From JBDNJM01 sp041687755 (GTDB lineage: Bacteria > Planctomycetota > UBA1135 > GCA-002686595), in the NCBI GenBank assembly GCA_041687755.1, contig JBDNJM010000085.1, positions 1 to 8,503 on the forward strand: DNA of 8,503 nucleotides, given 5' to 3'. The notes below the pieces were generated by a model. The model was not told where the DNA came from, ran no database searches, and saw nothing but the letters and a program-made list of their open reading frames with translations. A program made the position numbers and the translations under genes. The first letter of the stretch is position 1; each line of letters opens with the position of its first letter. Of this stretch, positions 1 to 6,317 are shown piece by piece.

Positions 1-41
1 CTTGGGAGTCATCAGCCGCAAAGCGGCTATGGACTCCCAAG
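1..41. repeat. Two-tier hairpin at the centre of the left repeat
   Basis: CTTGGGAGTC (1-10) pairs perfectly with GACTCCCAAG (32-41), giving a 10-bp outer stem. A symmetric 3x3 internal loop (11-13 and 29-31) follows, then a 6-bp inner stem AGCCGC (14-19) with GCGGCT (23-28), closed by the loop AAA. The right-hand copy has the same ATCAGCCGC on its left side but the loop ATT, so the stem is kept while the loop varies. The structure can form as DNA cruciform or as RNA from either strand. Confidence 0.8.
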
Positions 42-74
42 CCGGTGAAAACGTGCCTGGCACCGTATCGTTCC
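1..74. repeat. Right half of a palindromic intergenic repeat (REP/MITE-like), left copy
   Basis: Positions 32-74 match the reverse complement of 8445-8486, with one extra C and one mismatch. The shared arm carries GCCGGTGAAAACG followed by the odd palindrome GTGCCTGGCAC (54-64). Positions 1-41 form the central hairpin. By comparison with the right-hand copy, the arm missing to the left of position 1 should begin with CGTTTTCACCGG, which would make the intact element an interrupted palindrome of about 100-110 bp. It lies 42 bp after the stop of the HEAT-repeat gene and contains no gene. The layout resembles REP/BIME or MITE elements mobilised in trans by a transposase; no transposase is present in the window, so the mobiliser is inference. 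Confidence 0.8.
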
Positions 75-93
75 CACAGGCCAGACGACGAGG

Positions 94-113
94 GCACGGC
101 TCGATCGCCGCGC
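94..113 (-). terminator. Terminator-like hairpin after the HEAT-repeat gene
   Basis: Read on the minus strand, two bases after the TAG stop, GCGCGGC pairs with GCCGTGC around a six-base GATCGA loop: 7 bp including one G-T wobble. No T-run follows, so it is not a classical intrinsic terminator. It may protect the 3' end of the mRNA or act together with Rho or with the palindromic repeat just beyond it. Confidence 0.4.
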
Positions 114-115
114 TT

Positions 116-2472
116 CTACTCCGCCTCGACCGGTACCGGGCGCGTCAGGTCGTAGAGCGAACCGCTGCGCTTCGCGCGCACGAAGTTCGTCACGAAGCGG
201 AAGGCCGAGTCGTCGGGCACGAACTGCGCCGCCTTCGCGCTCGAGGACCAGAACTTCTCGCCCTCGATCTCGCGCAAGCGCTCATAGGTCAGCCCCATGT
301 GGTCGATCGCGTAGGCCTGACGCTCTTCGGCCTTCTTCAGCCCCGCCGCCGTCTCGAGCCCCTGCAGGTCGAAGTGATTGACGCTGTCGAGCACGACTCC
401 GTGCCCGGCCTCGAACCACACCGCCAGGTTTCCGCAGCCGTGCCGCGCCGCGGTCTCCGGGCTGTCCAGCAACACCTCGCAGCGCTCCGGCGCCAGCACC
501 TGGATGAGGTGCGCGCCCTCGAGCCGATACATTGGCGTCGAGTCCGCGCTGAACGCCCCGCGCAGAAACGGGTTGGTCTCGAGGTCGCCGAGCGTCACTG
601 CCTCGACGTTGTCCAGGACCTGATCGCTGGTCGGGAACATGTTGACGACGCCGGGGTAGATGCGCTCGATCGTCTGGCTCAGGGCCCAGCACGACCCAAA
701 CACCGAGCCGCCGCACACGAGAAACCACGAGAGCCGCTCCGCGTCGTTCGCGGAGATCGTGCCCGTGCAGTTCGCCACGAACACTGCATCGGGGTGCATC
801 AGCTCATGAAAGACCCGCCCGTCGCTGGTCAACTGGTGGGTGATCTCGAGCCGCTTCAGGATGTTCTCGATGTGGTCGCCAGTGCTCTGCAGCACGAACA
901 CGTCGAGCCCCTGAAACACCTGCGACGCCGGCACCTCGTACCCGTACTTGCGTCGCTCATCGAGGCTGCGTGAAGGGTCCAGCAACTTCTTGGTCGCGCC
1001 CTCGCCCTCGGCCCAGGCGCGCCAGGCCTTGGGGTCCGGACCGACGCCGAAGCGTCCCGAGGAACGCCGCAGCGCGTTGAGCGCGCTCCCCACGACGCCT
1101 GGATCATCGTCATTGAGCACCTCGATCAAGGGCGCGATCATGCGCTTGTCTACCGTCCGGCCAAGACCTACCGCGGCGGCCCCGCGAATGCGCCAGTCGG
1201 CGTCGCCTAGTTTTGCGACCAGCGCGTCCACCGCCATGCTCGCGCGCGTCTCGCCCAAGGAAACCGCCGCGCAACAGGCCGTACGCCAGTCTTCATCGCC
1301 CAGCGCCGGAACCAGGGCCGCGCCCGCCTCCTCCGAACCGGGCAGGGTCAGGTACACCGCTGCCTGCTGCCGTACGGCCGGAGCGTTGTCCTCGCGCAGG
1401 GCTCGCGCCAGGAGCTTGACGCGCTCCTTCATCCCCGCCTCGCCCTCCATCGGCCGCGTCGCGTGGTACGCCCGCAGCGCCGCCAGCCGCACGCGACCGT
1501 CCGCGTCCTCGGCCAGCGCCTCGAGCAACGCCTTGTCCGCGTCCTCCCCGCCGCGCCGACCCATCGCCTGCGCCGCCAGCGCGCGCGCCCCTAAGTCGCC
1601 ATCTTCCAGGGTCCGAATCAAGGTACCCAGAGCACCACCGGGCACGTCGCGCACTCGACTAGGCTGCGCCGCGCACACGTCCGCCATCGCAACCATCCGC
1701 TCGCCAGGCCCCTGGGCCAGCGCGGCAAACACCGGCTCCATCTCGATCGGCGCCTGCAGGTCCGCGATGGCTACGATCGCCGCAAAGCTCCGCACCAGCC
1801 GCCGCTCGATCACGTCCCGAGCCAGCGCGCCCGAAAAGCGCTCCATCAGCAGCGGCAGGTGCTCCAGCCTCGGGTTCTCCGTGATCGCATCCAGCACCGC
1901 ACACACGACCTCGATGTCCTCGTACGCCAACAGCTCCGCCCCCACCGACGGCAAGTCGTCCCCCGCACTCGCGAACAAGGCCCGCGCCGCCTCCGCGCGC
2001 AGCTCGGTGTTTTTCTTGTCCGTCAGCAGCTTGCGCACCTTCTTGGTCTCCACCGCCTCGATCGCCGCCGCCGCGAGCCCGACCTCGTCCAACGCCTCGA
2101 GCGCCCGCTCCGCCGACTTGCCCGAGGCCTTTTTCAACAGGGCCTCGACGGCCTCGAGCGGATCAAGCTGCGCCAAACCCGCATCCGCGCGACCGGAGCC
2201 TCCAGCGCCTCGTCCACCAGCGCGTCGAGCGCCTTCTCCGACCCAACCAACGTGCCCAGCGCGCGAATTGCCGCCTCGCGCACCTCCCAATCGTCGTCCT
2301 TCAGCGCCCCGATCAGCAGCCGCTCCGCCTTCTCGTGCGCGCCGCCGCGCAGGAACTCGACCGCCGCCTTGCGCTCCTTCCAGTCCTTGGCCTTCAGACC
2401 AGCGGCAGGATCCTGGGCCAGCAGCGGAACGGAGAACAGAACCAACGCGAGCAGGGCGGTGAAGCGAAGCAT
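116..2472 (-). CDS. Secreted HEAT-repeat protein with C-terminal glutamine-amidotransferase-like domain, interrupted by a frameshift
   Basis: The ATG at 2472 opens a clear signal peptide: MLR, then a hydrophobic core, with likely cleavage after LLA at residue 19. The protein is therefore exported. After it come HEAT-type helical repeats (about residues 25-95 and 110-490), with recurring units such as DDDWEVREAAIRALG and GDADWRIRGAAAVGLG. HEAT arrays are protein-binding scaffolds. A GxDPxAWRAW linker leads to a C-terminal alpha/beta domain (about 520-785), with a DVFVLQST strand, a GGSVFGSCWAL turn carrying Cys595, and a late GHGVVLDSVNHF stretch. This resembles the class I GATase/ThuA/DUF4159 fold, a tentative match made by eye. 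The first ~95 residues are in one frame and the rest in the -1 frame. Restoring one base near 2165-2205 gives 785 residues. It lies 92 bp after the helicase gene. No Shine-Dalgarno is visible. The specific role is unknown. Confidence 0.8.
2165..2205 (-). other. Frameshift site in the HEAT-repeat gene
   Basis: Upstream of here (higher coordinates) the signal peptide and the first HEAT repeats read in the frame of the ATG at 2472. That frame continues as an Arg/Ser/Pro-rich string and stops at a TGA near 2136. From about 2190 downward, the frame shifted by -1 takes over with LAQLDPLEAVEALLKKASG and runs without interruption to the stop at 116. Upstream of the switch, this second frame encodes only low-complexity Gly/Arg/Ala sequence. 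One missing base explains everything. It may be a real mutation or an assembly error in this GC-rich stretch. Confidence 0.85.
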
Positions 2473-2564
2473 CCAGCCATCGTAACCGTGCACCCGGACC
2501 GAGCCCGCGCACACGTGAACTCGAAGCCCGCGGAGCTTCACTCCAAGCCTGCCCATCGCTCGAC

Positions 2565-4040
2565 TCACCCCCGCCGCGAGGCGCCCCCCTTCGGACGCCG
2601 GTCGGATCCACCGGCCGGACGCCCGCCGCCGGGGCCACCCTCCACAAGCGCCGCCCGAAAGCGCTTGCCCTTGATCCGCTCCCCGTTGAGCCGCTCCACC
2701 GCCACTCGCGCCTGCCGCGTCACCACCGCCACGTACGCCGTGCGCTCCTGCACCTCGATCTGCCCGACATCGTCGCCGCCCAACCCTTGCCCGCCGCCGG
2801 TCAGCGCCCCGACGATGTCGCCCGCGCGCAGCTTGTCCTTGCGTCCGCCGGCGATCCGCACCGTGGTCATCGGCGCCGCACCCGCCACCTTCGCCAGCAG
2901 TCGACGCGGGTCGGCCGCGCGGTGAGGGAAGCCTTCCAGCCGCTCGAACGCACGCCCGGTCGCCGCCTCGATCGCCTCGACGTTGTGGTCGCCCGACCCC
3001 CGCGTCAGCGAGGCCGCGAGCCCCGCCCGCCCGGCGCGCCCCGTGCGTCCAATGCGGTGCACATACACCTCGGGCTGCTTAGGCAGCTCGTAGTTCAGCA
3101 CCAGATCGAGCCCCTCGACGTCGATGCCGCGCCCGGCCACGTCCGTCGCGACCAGCACCCGCAGGCTCCCGTTGCGAAAGCGCGCCAGCACCTCCTCGCG
3201 CTGAAACTGGTCCAGGTCGCCGTCGAGCCGATCGGCGCTGACACCCGCCGCGCTCAACTGCCCCGCGACCTCCGCCACCGACGCCTTGAAGTTGCAGAAC
3301 ACCAGCGCCGTCTCGTGCGGCAGCTCCGTCAGCAGCCAGGCCAGGCCTTCCAGCCGACGATCCTGGGACACCGCTAAGGACACCTCCCGAATGTCGGGCG
3401 TCTCCGCTTCTGGCTGCTCCACCACCACGCGCAACGCGTCGTGCTGCACGCTGTTCGAAAGCGCTTCGACGCCATCGGGGAAGGTCGCCGAGAACAGCGA
3501 AGTCTGGTGCTCGCCGGGCACCGCGGCCAGCAGCTTGCGCACCTGCTCGCCGAACCCGAGATCCAGCAGCCGGTCCGCTTCGTCCAGCACCACGGCGCCC
3601 ACGCTGCCGAGGTCGAGGAAGCCGCGCTCGACGTGATCCAGCAGCCGCCCCGGCGTCCCCACGACCAGGTGCGCCCCGCGCTCCAGCGTCTCGCGCTGGG
3701 CGCGCGCCGGCAGCCCGCCGATCAACTCGAGCACGCGCAGCCCCGGCAGCAACCGCCCGAGCTTGCGCAGCTCCCGCGAGACCTGACCGGCCAGCTCACG
3801 CGTCGGGCACACGACCATCGCCTGCGGCTCTCGCTGCCCGGTGTCGATCCGGCTCAGCAGCGCCAGCCCGAACGCCGCCGTCTTGCCGCTGCCCGTCCGC
3901 GACTGGGCCAACACGTCGCGCCCCTCCAGCAGCGGCGGCAGGCTCTTCGCCTGCACCTCGGTCGGCTCGGTGTACCCCAGCCCCTTGACCGCTTCCAACA
4001 GCTCCGCGCCCAGCCCCAACCCGTCGAATCCCGTATTCAT
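2565..4040 (-). CDS. dbpA: DbpA-type DEAD-box ATP-dependent RNA helicase
   Basis: A 491-residue helicase with every DEAD-box motif: Q-motif region (F5, GYTEPTEVQ 22-30), Walker A SRTGSGKT (47-54), PTRELA (79-84), TPGR (129-132), DEAD (153-156), SAT (184-186), ATDVAGRGID (298-307) and HRIGRTGR (328-335). Residues about 392-465 form the DbpA RNA-binding domain, recognisable from VRIAGGRKDKLRAGDIVGAL and the following GLGGDDVGQIEV. In E. coli this domain targets DbpA to hairpin 92 of 23S rRNA, where it acts in late 50S subunit assembly; the same cytoplasmic role is inferred. A Gly/Arg-rich basic tail of about 25 residues makes it somewhat longer than the ~457-residue E. coli protein. I chose the ATG at 4040 because MNTGFDGLGL is a normal DEAD-box N-terminus and the open frame before it is low-complexity. 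It starts 56 bp after the M48 gene ends. Confidence 0.95.
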   Translation of the reverse strand: MNTGFDGLGLGAELLEAVKGLGYTEPTEVQAKSLPPLLEGRDVLAQSRTGSGKTAAFGLALLSRIDTGQREPQAMVVCPTRELAGQVSRELRKLGRLLPGLRVLELIGGLPARAQRETLERGAHLVVGTPGRLLDHVERGFLDLGSVGAVVLDEADRLLDLGFGEQVRKLLAAVPGEHQTSLFSATFPDGVEALSNSVQHDALRVVVEQPEAETPDIREVSLAVSQDRRLEGLAWLLTELPHETALVFCNFKASVAEVAGQLSAAGVSADRLDGDLDQFQREEVLARFRNGSLRVLVATDVAGRGIDVEGLDLVLNYELPKQPEVYVHRIGRTGRAGRAGLAASLTRGSGDHNVEAIEAATGRAFERLEGFPHRAADPRRLLAKVAGAAPMTTVRIAGGRKDKLRAGDIVGALTGGGQGLGGDDVGQIEVQERTAYVAVVTRQARVAVERLNGERIKGKRFRAALVEGGPGGGRPAGGSDRRPKGGASRRG

Positions 4041-4047
4041 GGGCAAC

Positions 4048-4053
4048 AGTATA
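4048..4053 (-). promoter_or_regulatory. Possible -10 box of a near-leaderless dbpA promoter
   Basis: On the minus strand TATACT, one base from the TATAAT consensus, ends 7 bases before the dbpA ATG in an otherwise GC-rich gap. Transcription from it would begin at or next to the start codon, giving a leaderless message, which fits the absence of a Shine-Dalgarno. No convincing -35 box is seen at the usual distance, so this is weak. Confidence 0.25.
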
Positions 4054-4096
4054 GGTGCTGCCGGGGCGCCCCCGGTGCCCGCGCGGTCGCCCGAGC

Positions 4097-5803
4097 TCAG
4101 ATCCCCGGCCTTTCTTCGTAGCGCCGTAGCCGCGCAAGCACCCCGTCGCCCACGCCCGCCTGCTCCGCTAGGGCCAGCGTCTGCGCCCGCCGCGCCGCCG
4201 CCTCGCTCGCGTCCCCGAGCAGTCGGTGAATCCGCGCCAGCTCCGCGACCTCCCACGGATCCACTGGATCCCCCGCCTCGACGCGCCCCACGGCCTCACC
4301 GAGCAACTCGCGGGCCTCATACACGGCCCCCAGCGCCACCGCCCGCAGGGCCCCGTCGAGCAGCAGCCAGACATCGCGGGGGGCCAGCGCCCGCGCCGCC
4401 CGTCCCATCACGAGCGCCCCCTCCGGATCGCCCGCGCCCGCCAACCCGTATCCGTGCACGGCCAGGAGCCATGGGTGACGGGGCGTACAAGCCAGCAGCG
4501 CCGGCCCAACCTCCATCCGCTTCCAGGCCGCCCGTTGCGCCGCGTCCCGCCACGTCTGCAGCGGCCAGATCAGGCCCGTCCACACGAGCGCCAGCAGCGC
4601 CGCCACGCGCAGCAGCTCGCCCCTTCGCGGCGCCTCGGGCCGCGGCCACCCCGGCTCGATCCCCGCGTTTGCGAAACGCTCGACCAGGTCGGGATGCAGG
4701 CGCCCCCGCCGCTTGAGCAGGGCGGGGATCAAGTTCTGACGATAGATCGCCTCCAACGCAGCAAGGTACGTCCCGGGGTCCTCCCCCCGATCCAGCACGA
4801 CCCGATCCGCGTCGCGCTCCAGTCGCCGGCTCATGCGGCTGAACAGCAGCAGCCCAACCACCACAGGAAGAAACAACGCCAGGACCGCAAGGCCTTCCCC
4901 GATCTCCGCGCCCAGCGGCCGCACGAACGCGTACGGCAGCGGCAGCGCACCGACCGCTACTCGCGCCAGCAGCACCCCGCGCGGCTCCAACAGGTGCCCG
5001 GCCTCGTGCATCAACACCGCCCGCAGCTGGTCGTCGTCCAGGCAAGCGAGCGCCGTATCTGTGACCAGTACCTCGTTGGCCCAGGGCAGCACCAGCGCGT
5101 TCGCCTTGCCGAACTTCAGCACCCCGAGGCGCGGCTCCAGTACCCCGGCTCGCGCCGCGACCTCCCGTCCCAGTGCCTGCAGCTCCGCCGCAGGTTCCCG
5201 CAGCCAGCCCACCCGCCGCAGCAGCCACAGCGAACCGCCCCGCGCCAACCCGAAGTACAGGGCGAACCCCGCCACCCCGACCACCAACGCCTCCGGCCCG
5301 AACCGCAGCGGCATGAACAGCAGCATCAAGGGCATCAACAGCCCCACGGACCGCATCAGCAGCCACTCCACCGCGACGTCGCGGAGGAACGCGCCCCACC
5401 CAATCGGCCGAGCCGCCTGCCGAGCGCGCCACACGCCGAACAGCCCACCGAAGTATCCCGCGAGCCCCCCCAACACAACCAGCCAACGCAACGACAACAC
5501 CGGCAGCGGCCCCGCCCACGTCCATGCGAACAATGCCCCGACCCCAGCACCGACCAGCGGCGCGATCAAGGCGCCCCGCTGAAGGGCCCAGCCGATCCGC
5601 GCCCGCTCCGTCCAGGGCTCCTCCGGAGCCGCCGCGAGCCGCCGCGCCGGCCGCCACAGCGCCACCCGCGTCGACAGCCAACCCCCGACGCACGCCACCG
5701 CGCACCACACCGCCGGCCCGAGCCACGGCACCCACACCGGCAACAGCTCGCGCGCCGCAGCCAGCGCCTCGCTCGCGCCCGGAGCCTCCTGAAGATCGAT
5801 CAT
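4097..5803 (-). CDS. Integral-membrane M48-family zinc metallopeptidase with TPR-like C-terminus
   Basis: This 568-residue protein carries the zinc-peptidase motif HEAGH (266-270). The likely third zinc ligand is Glu329 in ERDAD, and a downstream HPDLVERF (370-377) matches the conserved HP motif of M48 peptidases (HtpX/Ste24/BepA clan). Hydrophobic segments at about 27-45, 77-97, 103-123, 150-187, 303-323 and 399-416 indicate a multipass inner-membrane protein. Residues 432-550 are Ala/Leu-rich helical pairs resembling TPR repeats (GYGLAGAGDPEGALVMGRAA), probably for substrate or partner binding. Family members degrade misfolded membrane proteins or process envelope proteins; the substrate here is unknown. 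It is longer than HtpX (~290 residues) because of extra N-terminal membrane segments and the TPR-like tail. The ATG at 5803 is the first good start; no Shine-Dalgarno precedes it. It heads the leftward gene cluster. Confidence 0.88.
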   Translation of the reverse strand: MIDLQEAPGASEALAAARELLPVWVPWLGPAVWCAVACVGGWLSTRVALWRPARRLAAAPEEPWTERARIGWALQRGALIAPLVGAGVGALFAWTWAGPLPVLSLRWLVVLGGLAGYFGGLFGVWRARQAARPIGWGAFLRDVAVEWLLMRSVGLLMPLMLLFMPLRFGPEALVVGVAGFALYFGLARGGSLWLLRRVGWLREPAAELQALGREVAARAGVLEPRLGVLKFGKANALVLPWANEVLVTDTALACLDDDQLRAVLMHEAGHLLEPRGVLLARVAVGALPLPYAFVRPLGAEIGEGLAVLALFLPVVVGLLLFSRMSRRLERDADRVVLDRGEDPGTYLAALEAIYRQNLIPALLKRRGRLHPDLVERFANAGIEPGWPRPEAPRRGELLRVAALLALVWTGLIWPLQTWRDAAQRAAWKRMEVGPALLACTPRHPWLLAVHGYGLAGAGDPEGALVMGRAARALAPRDVWLLLDGALRAVALGAVYEARELLGEAVGRVEAGDPVDPWEVAELARIHRLLGDASEAAARRAQTLALAEQAGVGDGVLARLRRYEERPGI

Positions 5804-5970
5804 CGTTCAAATCGCGCTCGCCGGAGTCGCGCCGCCCGAAGGCACCGCTTCACCCGCAGGGGTCACGCCCGCCCAGATTAGCCAACGCCCCAGGGCCCCG
5901 AGCCCGGTCCGCCCCGAAGAATCCGAGCCACCCTCCAGCCCCGCCCCCTCAGCCCGCCGACTCCACCCCC
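5804..5970. promoter_or_regulatory. Divergent intergenic region between the M48 gene and the small membrane protein
   Basis: This 167-bp gap must hold the 5' ends of the leftward cluster and probably of the rightward pair. The plus strand is strikingly C-rich from about 5880 to 5970. I see no convincing -35/-10 pair on either strand; AGATTA at 5875-5880 (TAATCT on the minus strand) is the only AT-rich hexamer near a useful position for the M48 gene. The right half contains the G-quadruplex motif listed separately. Confidence 0.4.
5931..5955 (-). promoter_or_regulatory. G-quadruplex-forming motif upstream of both divergent genes
   Basis: On the minus strand four G-runs (GGG at 5955-5953, GGGGG at 5948-5944, GGGG at 5942-5939, GGG at 5933-5931) are separated by loops of 4, 1 and 5 bases, meeting the usual G3+N1-7 pattern. 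A fifth run, GGGGG at 5970-5966, lies directly against the start codon of the small rightward gene. The matching C-rich plus strand could form an i-motif. Such motifs arise by chance in GC-rich DNA, so a regulatory role is only possible. Confidence 0.5.
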
Positions 5971-6198
5971 ATGGACTTCACCAGCATCACTCCCGGAATG
6001 CTCCTCGCCGGTCTCTTCGTGAGCACCGTCGGCACAGGCCTCTTCCTTTACGGGAAGAAGTCCTCCCGCCTCCCGCAGCTCGCCACCGGCCTGATCCTGA
6101 TGATCCTCCCGATGCTGATCCCGGGAGCGGTCGCGATGATGACCGTGAGCGGCGCCCTAGTCGGCGCGATGTGGATCGGCGTGCGCTCGGGCCTCTGA
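5971..6198 (+). CDS. Small two-helix membrane protein with YGKK motif
   Basis: A 75-residue protein starting MDFTSITPGMLLAG. Two hydrophobic segments, about residues 9-27 and 36-68 (the second long enough for one or two helices), flank a basic turn LYGKKSSR (27-34). This layout, a short MD start, a helix ending in YGKK and a hydrophobic second half, matches a widespread family of about 70-80-residue proteins often labelled 'amino acid transport protein' in databases, although I know of no firm functional evidence for that label. The ATG at 5971 is preferred because the open frame upstream of it is Pro/Arg-rich sequence antisense to the M48 gene. No Shine-Dalgarno is visible; the start follows a CCCCC run. 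It is divergent from the M48 gene and 119 bp ahead of the next rightward gene. Molecular function unknown. Confidence 0.75.
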   Translation: MDFTSITPGMLLAGLFVSTVGTGLFLYGKKSSRLPQLATGLILMILPMLIPGAVAMMTVSGALVGAMWIGVRSGL

Positions 6199-6289
6199 GG
6201 GCTGAGGAGAACCACTGGCCGGTTGACGGCTGCGAGTTCCAGCTTGCCCTTGGGCTGAAACCGACAAGTTGAGTTAGATGGCGTGAAGC

Positions 6290-6305
6290 GCTCCCGTTCG
6301 GGAGC
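6290..6305 (+). promoter_or_regulatory. Stem-loop just before the start of the 692-residue gene
   Basis: GCTCCC (6290-6295) and GGGAGC (6300-6305) form a perfect 6-bp stem with the tetraloop GTTC, ending 12 bases before the ATG at 6318. The GGAG at 6301-6304 is the only Shine-Dalgarno-like sequence near this start, and it sits inside the 3' arm, so the hairpin could limit ribosome access. It could instead be an attenuator or the 3' end of the upstream small gene's transcript; no T-run follows it. Confidence 0.4.
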
Positions 6306-6317
6306 CGGGGCACGCTG

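Noticed and set aside
2..973. Open frame reading from the left edge on the plus strand
   Set aside because: It runs through the repeat and antisense to the GATase-like domain; its composition is Arg/His/Leu-rich without motifs.
2165..2205. Programmed -1 ribosomal frameshift in the HEAT gene
   Set aside because: GGGTTTG is present but its codons are in the wrong register for a slip from the upstream frame, and no other slippery heptamer precedes the TGA.
948..2462. Long open frame (504 residues) on the plus strand opposite the HEAT gene
   Set aside because: Ser/Ala/Arg/Pro-rich with no domain-like pattern; a by-product of high GC opposite a convincing minus-strand gene.
2515..2541. Hairpin between dbpA and the HEAT gene as a terminator
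   Set aside because: Only a 5-bp GAAGC/GCTTC stem with competing pairings and no T-run; too weak to call.
2473..2647. Extending the HEAT protein's long frame upstream to an ATG at 2647
   Set aside because: This overlaps the end of dbpA and gives Arg/Gly-rich sequence, while the other frame gives a perfect signal peptide at 2472; a frameshift is the better explanation.
4226..5881. Long open frame (551 residues) on the plus strand opposite the M48 gene
   Set aside because: Gln/Arg/Pro/His-rich low-complexity translation; the opposite strand has complete M48 motifs and membrane segments.
5524..5970. N-terminal extension of the small membrane protein
   Set aside because: The extension is Pro/Arg/Ala-rich antisense sequence to the M48 gene; the membrane-protein sequence begins at the ATG at 5971.
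6223..6228. TTGACG as a -35 box for the 692-residue gene
   Set aside because: No acceptable -10 hexamer lies at 16-18 bp; TTAGAT at 6274-6279 is far too distant.
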